This document shows, piece after piece, positions 14,959 to 23,096 of a stretch of DNA of 26,672 nucleotides. How positions within the stretch are numbered: position 1 is the first letter of the stretch; each line of letters begins with the position of its first letter. The stretch lies in assembly GCA_943908385.1 (NCBI GenBank), contig CALTTF010000020.1:1-26672 (forward strand), given 5' to 3'. The DNA comes from an uncultured Corynebacterium sp. (lineage in GTDB: Bacteria > Actinomycetota > Actinomycetes > Mycobacteriales > Mycobacteriaceae). The notes under the pieces are model-generated. The model did no database searches. It saw only the letters and a list, made by a program, of their open reading frames with translations, and had not been told where the DNA came from. A program made the position numbers and the translations under genes.

Positions 14959-15990
14959 TTAACCGAACATGGCGCGCGCAGTTTCAATCCGGTGGTCCGG
15001 AACGCGCTTCAAGTTCTCCACTGCGTCCCCCAGCGGGACGAGCGTGATGTCTTCGCCGCGTAGCGCGACCGTGGTGCCGAATTTGCCCTCGTGCGCAGCG
15101 TGCGCGGCGTGGACACCGTAGCGGGTTGCCAGCACGCGGTCGTACGCCGTCGGGGTTCCGCCGCGCTGCGTGTGGCCGAGCACCGTCGTGCGTACGTCGT
15201 AGCCGAGGCGGCGGTGAATCTCGTCGCCGATGATCTGGCCCATCCCCGTGAACGTCTTGTGGCCGAATTCGTCTTCCTCGCCGAGGCCCGCGTCCATCGT
15301 GCCTTCCTTGGGCACAGCGCCCTCGGCGACGACGATGATGCCGTACTTCTCGCCCATCTGGAACCGGCGCTCCATCGCCTTGCAGATGTCCTCGATGTCG
15401 AAGGGGTCCTCCGGGATCACCGTGTAGTGCGCGCCGCCGGCCATGCCAGCGTGCAGGGCGATCCAGCCGACGTGGCGGCCCATGACCTCGACGATGAGGA
15501 TGCGGTTGTGGGACTCGGCGGTGGTGTGCAGGCGGTCGATCGCGTCCGTGGCCACCGACACTGCGGTGTCGAAGCCGAAGGTGTAGTCCGTGGCGTTGAC
15601 GTCGTTGTCGATCGTCTTGGGCACGCCCACCACAGGGATGCCGTTGTCCGAGAGCCACTTCGCGCCCTTGAGGGTGCCTTCGCCGCCGATCGGGATCAGC
15701 GCGTCGATGCCCGCGTCCTCCAGATTCGACTTGATTTGGTCGAGACCCGCCTTGAACTTGTCCGGGTGGAGGCGGCCGGTGCCCAAAATGGTGCCGCCGC
15801 GGAGCAGGATCGAGTCGATGAACGCATCGTCGTACAGGTCAGTGCGCAGGTCGTCCATAAGACCCACCCAGCCGTCCTGGTATCCGACGACCGTGGAGCC
15901 GTACTCGGAGCTCGCGGTGCGGACGATGCCGCGGATGACAGCGTTGAGGCCGGGGCAATCGCCGCCGGAGGTGAGTGTGGCAAGACGCAT
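14959..15990 (-). CDS. pfkA: 6-phosphofructokinase
   Basis: 343 residues. Phosphorylates fructose 6-phosphate, the committed step of glycolysis. MRLATLTSGGDCPGLNAVIRG is the standard actinobacterial N-terminus. PIGGEGTLKGA has Gly at the position (Gly104 in E. coli) that goes with ATP rather than pyrophosphate, while PKTIDNDV has the Lys common in group III enzymes, so ATP use is inferred, not proven. VEVMGRHVGWIALHAG and LGHTQRGGTPTAYDR are substrate-site segments. ATG 15990 is preferred to GTG 15999, because a well-placed TAGTGT box sits 7 bases before it. First gene of the pfkA-galE-acetyltransferase operon. Confidence 0.95.
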   Translation of the reverse strand: MRLATLTSGGDCPGLNAVIRGIVRTASSEYGSTVVGYQDGWVGLMDDLRTDLYDDAFIDSILLRGGTILGTGRLHPDKFKAGLDQIKSNLEDAGIDALIPIGGEGTLKGAKWLSDNGIPVVGVPKTIDNDVNATDYTFGFDTAVSVATDAIDRLHTTAESHNRILIVEVMGRHVGWIALHAGMAGGAHYTVIPEDPFDIEDICKAMERRFQMGEKYGIIVVAEGAVPKEGTMDAGLGEEDEFGHKTFTGMGQIIGDEIHRRLGYDVRTTVLGHTQRGGTPTAYDRVLATRYGVHAAHAAHEGKFGTTVALRGEDITLVPLGDAVENLKRVPDHRIETARAMFG

Positions 15991-15997
15991 GTCTCCC

Positions 15998-16026
15998 ACA
16001 CTAGCGCGATCACGCGACGCTGTCCG
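15998..16026 (-). promoter_or_regulatory. pfkA promoter, leaderless type
   Basis: On the minus strand CGGACA (16021-16026; four of six -35 consensus bases), a 17-base spacer and TAGTGT (15998-16003) end 7 bases before the pfkA ATG. The geometry predicts transcription starting at the start codon. Confidence 0.5.
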
Positions 16027-16056
16027 GTGCCGCAGGTTCGAACGCCGTGGTGGTGC

Positions 16057-17367
16057 TTAGGCGCGGGCCCGCAGCGGCACCGACGCCGCGGCGCCGACGA
16101 GCATCGCGCCGAGCGGCAGCGCGATCGCCCAGCCGGCAGTGTCTGCGACGTCCCCGCCAGCCAGCACCACGCCGACCAGCGCGACACCGAGCACGCTTCC
16201 CACCTGCCGCGCGGTGTTGTAGAGACCCGACGCGGCTCCAGTCTGGTGCTCCGCGATCCCCCGCATGGTCACTGCGGCGTTCGGCGCCCACACGAACGCA
16301 CCGCCGATGCCGAGCAGCGACGTGACGGCCGCGAACCACCACACGCCCGCCGATGCCCCGATGAGCGCGACCGCCAGCCCGAAGCCCGCCGCGCAGACCG
16401 TGAACCCGGCGACGCAGAGCTTGCCCGGGTCGCGCCGGTCCGTCAGGTACCCCGCGACAGGCGTGAGCACGAGCGCGAACACCGACATCGGCGCGGTGAT
16501 CAGGCCGGAAGCTGTGGGAGATGCGCCAGCGACGGTTTGCAGCCAGTACATCAGCGGGATGAACATCGACGCGACAGTGAAGCCCATCGCCGCGACACCG
16601 ACGGCACCGAGCGCGAACGAGCGGTCGCGCAGAAGCTCCACCGGCAGGAAGCCGTGGTCCTCACCGTTGCGCGCGGCCACGACGAGCGCCACAAGTGAGA
16701 CCACGCCCAACACGAGCACGATCCACTGCCCGAACTGGATGCCGTAGACCAGGCAGCCGAGCCCGCCGAACGACAGCAGAACGGGAAGCAGGTAGACGCG
16801 CTGCTCCCCCGCCGGAAGCTTCGGCAGGGCGAACAATCCCGCGACCAGTGCAGCAGCACCGAGTGCCGCCTGCACGAAGAATGCCGCGCGCCAGCCGGAG
16901 AATTCCGCGATCGCGCCGCCCGCGACAGGCCCGATCAGCGAGGCGATCGAGCCGATCACGCCCCAGACAGCGAATGCGCGCCCCTGTCTATCCTCGCTGA
17001 AGACCCGCGGGATGAGCCCGAAGGCTTGTGGCAGGAAGACCGCGGCGCCGAAGCCCTGCAGCCCGCGTGCCGCGACGAGCGAGCCGAACGACCACGACGC
17101 GCCCGCGAAGACGAGGGCGGCGACGTAGACCGCCAAGCCGATCAGGAAGACCCGGCGTTGCCCGTAGGCATCGCCCAGCCTGCCTGTCGCCGGCATCGGC
17201 GCGACGGTGCACAGCAAGTACACGCTGGTGATCCACACCGCGTCGCCGACCTCGAAAGGCAGAAGCGGCGTGATCACGGGCATGAAGCCCTGGTCGATCA
17301 GAACCAGAAAATACCCCGCGGCGAGCGCTGCGAGGGTATTCCAGGGATTAACGGCGGCCGGCTTCAA
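16057..17367 (-). CDS. MFS drug-efflux-type transporter (DHA2-like)
   Basis: 436 residues, highly hydrophobic, with 12 to 14 membrane helices. Motif A is GRLGDAYGQRR after helix 2, and antiporter motif C is GPVAGGAIAEFSGWR in helix 5, both typical of proton-driven drug exporters. Helix 1 keeps the Asp of motif D (LVLIDQGF). The only plausible start is TTG 17367, which lies 20 bases inside the gatA 3' end and has no clear ribosome site, so translation probably depends on gatA read-through. The substrate is unknown. Co-location with gatA may be chance. Confidence 0.85.
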   Translation of the reverse strand: MKPAAVNPWNTLAALAAGYFLVLIDQGFMPVITPLLPFEVGDAVWITSVYLLCTVAPMPATGRLGDAYGQRRVFLIGLAVYVAALVFAGASWSFGSLVAARGLQGFGAAVFLPQAFGLIPRVFSEDRQGRAFAVWGVIGSIASLIGPVAGGAIAEFSGWRAAFFVQAALGAAALVAGLFALPKLPAGEQRVYLLPVLLSFGGLGCLVYGIQFGQWIVLVLGVVSLVALVVAARNGEDHGFLPVELLRDRSFALGAVGVAAMGFTVASMFIPLMYWLQTVAGASPTASGLITAPMSVFALVLTPVAGYLTDRRDPGKLCVAGFTVCAAGFGLAVALIGASAGVWWFAAVTSLLGIGGAFVWAPNAAVTMRGIAEHQTGAASGLYNTARQVGSVLGVALVGVVLAGGDVADTAGWAIALPLGAMLVGAAASVPLRARA

Positions 17368-18832
17368 AAGCTGCGGCCACGCGGTACAGGCGCTCGTCGG
17401 CGAATGCCGGAGCGATGAGCTGCAGACCGACCGGCAGGCCGGTGTCCGAAGCGGTGCCCGCCGGAACGGACATGCCCGGCAGACCAGCCAGGTTCAGCGG
17501 CAGCGTGAAGAGGTCGAAGTTGTACATCGCCAGCGGGTCGTCGACCTTGTCGCCCAGCTTGAACGCCGTGGTCGGCGTCGACGGGCCGGCGATGATGTCG
17601 ACCTGTTCGAAGGCCTTGGCAAAGTCCTGCGCCACGAGCGTGCGGATGCGCTGCGCCTGCAGGTAGTACGCGTCGTAGTAGCCGACGGACAGGGCGTAGG
17701 TGCCCAGGATGACGCGGCGCTTGACCTCGTCGCCGAAGCCCTCGCCGCGGGTGAGGGCCATGACCTCCTCGGCGGAGTGCTTTCCGTCGTCGCCGACGCG
17801 CTGGCCGTAACGCATGCCGTCGAAACGCGCGAGGTTCGAGCTGACCTCGGACGTCTGGATCAGGTAGTACGCGCCCATGACGTGGGCGAAATTCGGGCAG
17901 TCGACCTCGACGATTTCCGCGCCCTGGGATTCGAGCTGCGCAATCGCCTTATCGACGGCCTCTGCCACCCCAGCCTGCGTTCCCTCGCCGCCGAACTGCT
18001 TCACACGGCCGACCTTGACGCCGGAAAGGTCGCCGGACGCGCCCTGCTTCGCTGCCTCGACCACCGAGTTGACCTCGCGGTCGACGCTGGTGGCGTCGAA
18101 CTCGTCGTGGCCGGCGATGACCTCGTGCAGCAGAGCGGTGTCCAGCACGTTGTTGGCGCACGGACCGCACTGGTCGAGCGAAGACGCGTTGGCGATCATG
18201 CCGTAACGGGAGACCGCACCGTAGGTCGGCTTCACGCCGACGGTGCCGGTCAGCGACGCCGGTTGGCGGATCGAGCCGCCGGTGTCGGTGCCGATGCCCA
18301 GCGGAGCCTGGCCCGCAGCCAGCGCCGCCGCCGTGCCGCCGCCGGAACCGCCCGGGGTGCGGTCCAGGTCGTGTGGGTTGCGGGTGACCTTGTACGCGGA
18401 GTTCTCCGTCGACGAGCCCATCGCGAACTCGTCAAGGTTCGTCTTGCCCAGAATCGGGATGCCCGCCTCGCGGATCTTGGTCACGATCGTCGCGTCGTAC
18501 GGGCTCATGTAGCCCTCGAGCATCTTCGACGCCGCCGTGGTCGGCGCGTCGGTGGTGACAAACAGGTCCTTGAGCGCCAGCGGCACACCGGCGAGCGGGG
18601 AGGCCGGCGCTTCGCCAGCCTTCACAGCCGCGTCGACCTCGTCGGCCGTCTTCAGAGCTTCTTCCGCACCGACGTGCAGGAAAGCGCCGATGGTCTCGTC
18701 GGTCTCCGCGATGCGGTCGAGGAACGCCTGCGTGACCTCGCGGGAGGTCACCTCGCCGGACTGGATCTTCTCCGCCAGCACGTGCGCCGGCAGGCTGGTG
18801 AGCCCCTCTGCGGGAATGGTGTAGTCGGCCAT
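17348..18832 (-). CDS. gatA: Asp-tRNA(Asn)/Glu-tRNA(Gln) amidotransferase subunit A
   Basis: The glutaminase/amidase subunit, which frees ammonia from Gln or Asn for GatB. 494 residues. The amidase-signature triad is visible with correct spacing: K88 (PLALKDLF), S163 (GGSGGGTAAAL) and S187 (GIGTDTGGSIRQPAS). ATG 18832 overlaps the gatC stop as TAATG, so the two are translationally coupled. The 3' end overlaps the efflux gene start by 20 bases. No damage is seen. Confidence 0.97.
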   Translation of the reverse strand: MADYTIPAEGLTSLPAHVLAEKIQSGEVTSREVTQAFLDRIAETDETIGAFLHVGAEEALKTADEVDAAVKAGEAPASPLAGVPLALKDLFVTTDAPTTAASKMLEGYMSPYDATIVTKIREAGIPILGKTNLDEFAMGSSTENSAYKVTRNPHDLDRTPGGSGGGTAAALAAGQAPLGIGTDTGGSIRQPASLTGTVGVKPTYGAVSRYGMIANASSLDQCGPCANNVLDTALLHEVIAGHDEFDATSVDREVNSVVEAAKQGASGDLSGVKVGRVKQFGGEGTQAGVAEAVDKAIAQLESQGAEIVEVDCPNFAHVMGAYYLIQTSEVSSNLARFDGMRYGQRVGDDGKHSAEEVMALTRGEGFGDEVKRRVILGTYALSVGYYDAYYLQAQRIRTLVAQDFAKAFEQVDIIAGPSTPTTAFKLGDKVDDPLAMYNFDLFTLPLNLAGLPGMSVPAGTASDTGLPVGLQLIAPAFADERLYRVAAAFEAGRR

Positions 18833-19140
18833 TAGTCTTCCTCCCCCAGGATCTGCGGAACCATGAAGCGGTCGTCCTCCACCTCAGGCGCCTGGTCGAG
18901 GGCCTGCGCCTGGGTGAGGGTGGTGCGCTGGACGTCGTCACGCATTGCCGCTTCCACGCTGTGCGGGTGACTCATCGGCTCAATGCCCTCGGTGTCCACT
19001 GCCTGCACTGCGGAGACGGCCTCCACGATGGTGTCCAGCTGACCTGCCAGCTGGTCCAGCTCCTCGTCGCTCACGGCGATGCGCGCCAACCGCGCGATGC
19101 CTGCGACCTCCTCGCGGGAGATTCCTGAGGCTTCAGCCAC
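18832..19140 (-). CDS. gatC: Asp-tRNA(Asn)/Glu-tRNA(Gln) amidotransferase subunit C
   Basis: 102 residues, the usual length. Small helical subunit that wraps round and stabilises GatA-GatB. Typical start SREEVAGIARLARIAVSDEE, then a Met-His-Pro segment (GIEPMSHPHSVEAAMRDD) and the end EDDRFMVPQIL. The start is GTG 19140, supported by GAAGGTGGG about 7 bases upstream. First gene of gatC-gatA, coupled at TAATG. It follows the P450 gene on the same strand with a 68-base gap. Confidence 0.95.
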   Translation of the reverse strand: MAEASGISREEVAGIARLARIAVSDEELDQLAGQLDTIVEAVSAVQAVDTEGIEPMSHPHSVEAAMRDDVQRTTLTQAQALDQAPEVEDDRFMVPQILGEED

Positions 19141-19208
19141 GTTGTCCCACCTTCTTAAAATCCTTGGGTTGCGGTTAACGGGCCTTATCTTACGTCACGC
19201 CGCGAGAC

Positions 19209-20348
19209 TTACCCGCGAGCGGTAAGGCGCACCGGCAGCGACGCCCAGCCGCCGACCGGATGAACCTCGCGCTCGCCGTCTCCGGCGCGGGACAGATCCA
19301 CAGCGGCGCACAGTTCCTCCGTGAACGCCTGCAGCTCAATCACCGACAGTTCCTTGCCGGGGCAGGCGTGCGGGCCAGCGCCCCACACCAGGTTGTCCTT
19401 CGCGTTGGCCTCCGGGTCGAAGCCGTCGACGTCGCCGAAGGTGTCCGGGTCGCGGTTCGCCGCCGTCCAGTGGATGCGCACCTTCTGCCCCTCCGTGAGT
19501 TTGACACCGTCGAGCGAGACCGGGCAGGTGGTCACGCGGCGGTTGCTCACGAACGGCGAGTCCGCGCGCAGAATGTCGTCGACGATCGCGGTGAATTCGG
19601 CGCGGGACACGCCCTGAGCCAGGCGGTCCTTCAGCTCCGGGCGCTCGATCAGGGCATCGACGATGACGCCGATGCAGTAGGCCATGGAGCTCAGATCACC
19701 CGCCGTCCAGTTGCGCAGGACGGACACGACCTCCTCGAATTCGAGCGGGCGGCCGAGACTCTCGTCCTGGACGAGGCGCGAGGTCACCGAATCATCCGGG
19801 TTCTCGCGCAGCGGTTCGACGACGGAGCGGATAATGTCGTCGAAACGCTCCGCGACAGCGGCTGTGCGCTCGAGCTCGCCGGAACGTGTCGCCGCGTTAT
19901 TGTCCGCGACCCACGCGACGAGCTCATCGTCGACGCTTTCCGGCCAGCCGAGCCACGCGGTCATCGCGCGCACGGCGTACTGCGCGCCGATGTCCCCGAC
20001 CGCGTCGACGGAATCCTGCTCGGCCGCGTCGCGGACGATCTCGCGGGCCAGCTCACGAAAGGCAGGCTCCAAGTGCTCGACGGCCGGCGCGTCGAGGTAG
20101 CGCTCGATCATCGCGCGGACCTTCGCGTGCTCCTCACCGTCGAGGCCGTTGGGCAGCTGCATGAAGCGCGACACAGCCGACGAGTAACGCTGCGGGTCCT
20201 CCGCTACCTCGCGGGCGAGGTCGTGTCCGGCGACAACGACCTCGTCGCCGTCCTTCGCCACCTTCACGCCGTCGCGGAAAAGAGCGTCTCCGTATGTGCG
20301 GGGTTCGGTTCCGGCGAGTGCGGTGTCCTGCAGTTCGTCAGTGCGCAT
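19209..20348 (-). CDS. Atypical cytochrome P450
   Basis: 379 residues, soluble bacterial type. The heme-binding loop is WGAGPHACPGKELS with C329 as the thiolate ligand (Trp where Phe is usual). The I-helix reads NWTAGDLSSMAYC, with Leu and Ser in place of the acid-Thr pair that normally delivers protons. The K-helix ExxR motif is D258-I-L-R261, with Asp for Glu. These changes suggest altered oxygen activation, though P450s with a G-[DE]-L-[GS]-[ST] helix are known. ATG 20348 has a strong AGGAGGT ribosome site. No ferredoxin or reductase gene is adjacent and the substrate is unknown. Divergent from the ACT-domain gene. Confidence 0.9.
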   Translation of the reverse strand: MRTDELQDTALAGTEPRTYGDALFRDGVKVAKDGDEVVVAGHDLAREVAEDPQRYSSAVSRFMQLPNGLDGEEHAKVRAMIERYLDAPAVEHLEPAFRELAREIVRDAAEQDSVDAVGDIGAQYAVRAMTAWLGWPESVDDELVAWVADNNAATRSGELERTAAVAERFDDIIRSVVEPLRENPDDSVTSRLVQDESLGRPLEFEEVVSVLRNWTAGDLSSMAYCIGVIVDALIERPELKDRLAQGVSRAEFTAIVDDILRADSPFVSNRRVTTCPVSLDGVKLTEGQKVRIHWTAANRDPDTFGDVDGFDPEANAKDNLVWGAGPHACPGKELSVIELQAFTEELCAAVDLSRAGDGEREVHPVGGWASLPVRLTARG

Positions 20349-20415
20349 GTACTACCTCCTATAAGAAATCATTCAGTCCGTTGCACCATGGTACGCCCGC
20401 CCGGACACCTCGAAT

Positions 20416-20424
20416 TGCTATAAA
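20416..20424 (+). promoter_or_regulatory. Extended -10 promoter of the ACT-domain gene
   Basis: TGC directly followed by TATAAA (20419-20424) gives an extended -10 element that ends 7 bases before the ATG at 20432, a geometry expected for a leaderless message. No convincing -35 box is present, which fits an extended -10 promoter. Confidence 0.5.
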
Positions 20425-20431
20425 TAGGTCC

Positions 20432-21106
20432 ATGTCCTACCTGATCCGCGTCGTCCTCCCCGACACCCCCGGCAGCCTCGGCGAGCTCGCCGAGGCCTTC
20501 GGCATGGTCGACGCGAACATCAAGTCCGTCGACATCGTCGAGAGCACATTCGCCGACGAGAAAGCGATGGTCACCGACGACATCGTGGTCGAGCTGCCCA
20601 CCGGAACGATGGTCGATGCGCTCATCACCGCGGCCGCGTCCGTCGACGGTGTCGAGGTCGATTCGATCCGCCCGTTCACCGGCCGCGTCGACCGTCGCGA
20701 GCAGGTCCAGATGCTCGCCCGCGTCGCCCGCCAGGTCCACGACCTGCCCGCCGCGATGCAGGAGCTCGTCTCCGTCATGCCGCTCGCCTTGACGTCCTCG
20801 TGGGCCGTCGTCCTGCGCGACACGGGCGAAGGCAGCGAGCGCGTCGCCGCGTCCCAGGCGGCACCGGGAGACGACGGTTCCGCGCCCATGCTTATCGACG
20901 TCTCCGAAGCCCGCATCCTCCGCGACGACACCGACACGTGGGTGCCCGAATCCTGGTGGCTCCTCGACTCCACCTTGGCCGTCACTCCCCTGGCCTCGAC
21001 CGGGCTCTACCTGGCCATCGGCCGCACCGGCGGGCCCGACTTCCTCGCCTCCGAAGTCGCACACATCGGCGATCTCGGCGCCATCGTCGGCGCCCTTGTC
21101 AGCTAA
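20432..21106 (+). CDS. ACT-domain protein
   Basis: 224 residues. Residues 1 to about 75 form an ACT domain (MSYLIRVVLPDTPGSLGELA, with the DTPG turn, then ANIKSVDIVE), the ligand-binding module that senses amino acids in many regulated enzymes. The rest (about 90-224) resembles a small GAF-like alpha/beta domain but has no recognised catalytic motif. Such free-standing ACT proteins are common in corynebacteria; their role is not established. ATG 20432 is chosen because the ACT domain begins there and an extended -10 box lies 7 bases upstream; the frame extends further upstream without domain likeness. A UUCG terminator follows. Confidence 0.8.
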   Translation: MSYLIRVVLPDTPGSLGELAEAFGMVDANIKSVDIVESTFADEKAMVTDDIVVELPTGTMVDALITAAASVDGVEVDSIRPFTGRVDRREQVQMLARVARQVHDLPAAMQELVSVMPLALTSSWAVVLRDTGEGSERVAASQAAPGDDGSAPMLIDVSEARILRDDTDTWVPESWWLLDSTLAVTPLASTGLYLAIGRTGGPDFLASEVAHIGDLGAIVGALVS

Positions 21107-21184
21107 ACTCCGCCACCCCGCTAGCTCCAGTCCTCGCTGGCCGGCACCGGCACGGCCAGCCCACTCCACCCCCTTTGAACCACC

Positions 21185-21209
21185 CGCGCTTCGGCGCGCT
21201 TTTCTTTTT
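21185..21209 (+). terminator. Intrinsic terminator after the ACT-domain gene
   Basis: CGCGC and GCGCG (21185-21198) form a 5-bp stem closed by a TTCG tetraloop, followed by CTTTTCTTTTT. It stands between the ACT-domain gene and the next operon. Confidence 0.75.
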
Positions 21210-21250
21210 GCCCCTCGACAACGCGAGCAAACTTCTGTATTTCTAGAGTC

Positions 21251-21796
21251 ATGGAACTGCATGATTCCAATTCGACTGAATCAGAATCTAATCTGATGGA
21301 ACGCCTAGCGGCGCTCGAAGCCCGCGTCGCTGCCCTCGAGTCCGCCGAGCCGCACGCCAGCGAAAGCGGCGACGCTGCCGCACACGATTTTTGGGTCGTG
21401 GACCACCTCGAATCTAAGAAGTCGCCTCAACTCGGCGCGGATCACGGCTCCGTAGTTTTCGGCGGCTCGGTGTCGCTCGGCGACCGCCAGTACGCCTACC
21501 AGTGGGAACGCAGCACTGACTACTTGGTCAATCGCGACTGGGACGAGTACACGGAACGCGTCGCTGCGATCGCCCACCCGGTGCGCGGCGCCATCCTCCG
21601 GCGTCTCTTGTCTGCGCCGGCAACGGTCGCGGAATTGGTCGAAGAATCCATCGTCAGTTCCACAGGCACCGCCTATCACCACATCGGGGCGCTTCACAGC
21701 GCCGGGTGGATCGCCAAACTCAACGGCCACTACGAAGTCCGTCCTTCCCGTGTCATTCCCCTTTTGACCATCATCGCTTCCGGAGAGGAACACTAA
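21251..21796 (+). CDS. ArsR-like winged-helix transcriptional regulator with N-terminal coiled coil
   Basis: 181 residues. A short coiled-coil stretch (about 16-32, MERLAALEARVAALES) precedes a loop region, and residues about 105-165 form an ArsR/HTH_20-type winged helix: IAHPVRGAILRRLLSAPATV, AELVEESIV, then the recognition helix STGTAYHHIGALHSAGWI. No metal-binding cysteines are present, so a metal sensor is unlikely. The start at ATG 21251 is supported by domain order only; ATG 21296 would remove the leader before the coiled coil. Its stop overlaps the next gene as TAATG. It is likely to control its own operon, with the hydrolase and membrane protein. The inducer is unknown. Confidence 0.82.
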   Translation: MELHDSNSTESESNLMERLAALEARVAALESAEPHASESGDAAAHDFWVVDHLESKKSPQLGADHGSVVFGGSVSLGDRQYAYQWERSTDYLVNRDWDEYTERVAAIAHPVRGAILRRLLSAPATVAELVEESIVSSTGTAYHHIGALHSAGWIAKLNGHYEVRPSRVIPLLTIIASGEEH

Positions 21797-22818
21797 TGAG
21801 ACAATTCACTTTCACCCGCACCGCCGTCGGCGTCTTCGCCGCACTTGCGGCCCTCACCGTGCTCATCGCTCTGGGTCCCCGTCCCATCGCCTCTGCCGCA
21901 GAACAGACCGGAGACAGTTCCGTCGCTTCGTTGCTCGAGACGCATGCTCCGAAAGGAGCGAACGAACTGGCCGGGTTCGTCTATGACAACGGAGAGGTAC
22001 GCTACGGCGGCCTGGGCGTCGACGAGAACACCGAATTCGAAATCGGCTCGCTGACCAAGACATTCAACGGCGAGCTCGCGCGCCAACAGATCGAGGACGG
22101 CAAGCTCCGCCTCGACACCCAGGTCCAGGAGATTATCGACGCTGCCGGCACACCCGTCGCTGACGTCACCATCGGCGAACTTCTCAACCACACCTCGGGG
22201 CTGTCGCGGTTGGAGGGCATCGGCTTCGGCCGCATGCTCGCCACGAATATGCGCGACGGCGGCAACCCGTACCGCGAGGAAACGCCGGAGGACATCTTCG
22301 CCATCGCGAAACATGCGAAGCTAAAAGACCGCGGAGAAGAGAACTACTCCAATTTCGGTCATGCTCTCCTCGGGCAGTTGCTGGCCAAGAATGCCGACAT
22401 GCCCTATGAGGAACTGCTGCGGTCCCGCATTTTCGAGCCCGCCGGAATGGATTCCACGTTCCTCGCCCTGCCCGGCACCGTCGACGGGCATCCACAGGGA
22501 CTCACTCAGGCTGGCCGCACCGCCGAACGGTGGGACATGGACGGCTGGGCTCCTGCTGGAGCGATCCGCTCCACTCCACGCGACATGGCCTCGTACGTCG
22601 ACTGGGTCGCGGCCCATGGCGGGCCCGACCTAGCGTGGGCCAGCTTTGAAGAGGAAGGCACCACGTACACGTTCCACAACGGCGGCACAGGCGGATACAG
22701 CACCATGCTTGTTTGGGATCCCGACTCACCAGAGCCTCGCGCTGCCTTCGTGGCCAATTCGAGCGCGGCCACCGTTGACGACCTCGGTGTAACGCTTCTA
22801 AAGGGATCTAACGCATGA
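21796..22818 (+). CDS. Secreted serine hydrolase, class C beta-lactamase/DD-peptidase fold
   Basis: 340 residues. An N-terminal signal or anchor (about 10-34, VGVFAALAALTVLIALGP, then ASAAEQ) sends it out of the cell. The penicillin-binding active-site motifs are in order: S85-L-T-K88 (SxxK), Y184-S-N186 (YxN) and H294-N-G-G (HxG in place of KTG). NHTSGLSRLEG, typical of esterase EstB and AmpH-like proteins, is present. The family includes DD-peptidases, esterases and beta-lactamases, and the reaction here is open. ATG 21796 overlaps the regulator stop and has a ribosome site GGAGAGGA. Its own stop overlaps the next gene as ATGA, so all three are coupled. Link to cell-wall or antibiotic response is inference. 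Confidence 0.88.
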   Translation: MRQFTFTRTAVGVFAALAALTVLIALGPRPIASAAEQTGDSSVASLLETHAPKGANELAGFVYDNGEVRYGGLGVDENTEFEIGSLTKTFNGELARQQIEDGKLRLDTQVQEIIDAAGTPVADVTIGELLNHTSGLSRLEGIGFGRMLATNMRDGGNPYREETPEDIFAIAKHAKLKDRGEENYSNFGHALLGQLLAKNADMPYEELLRSRIFEPAGMDSTFLALPGTVDGHPQGLTQAGRTAERWDMDGWAPAGAIRSTPRDMASYVDWVAAHGGPDLAWASFEEEGTTYTFHNGGTGGYSTMLVWDPDSPEPRAAFVANSSAATVDDLGVTLLKGSNA

Positions 22819-23075
22819 TCAACCTGATTCTCGCCCTCGTCGTCCTCGCGCACGGAACCCACGTCGCCGTCCGCCCGAGCACAACGCAACCGACCGGGCT
22901 TATCGACGCCCTCGTCACCGCCTTAGCTCTCTTCTTCCTTTCCAGCGGTATGAGCTGGAATTCCGGCCTTCCAGTCTTTGTCTGGTGGTTGTTGGCAGCA
23001 TGGTCGGCCGCCATTGTGGGCATCCAGGCCTCACGGTTTTCAAGCCGTGAAGAATCACCCATCGCGGACGCTTGA
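22815..23075 (+). CDS. Small three-helix membrane protein
   Basis: 86 residues, not recognised. Three hydrophobic stretches (about 2-18, 30-49 and 54-74) and a short charged C-terminus. It overlaps the stop of the hydrolase as ATGA, so it depends on its translation. The tight linkage suggests a helper of the hydrolase: a membrane partner, sensor or substrate handler. No cysteine or catalytic motif is visible. Confidence 0.7.
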   Translation: MINLILALVVLAHGTHVAVRPSTTQPTGLIDALVTALALFFLSSGMSWNSGLPVFVWWLLAAWSAAIVGIQASRFSSREESPIADA

Positions 23076-23096
23076 CGCCCAACTATCCTTAGGAAC

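Noticed and set aside
21107..21184. Possible CRISPR or direct-repeat look in the CTGGCCGGCACCGGCACGGCCAG stretch.
   Set aside because: It is a single imperfect inverted repeat near a terminator, with no repeated unit or spacers.
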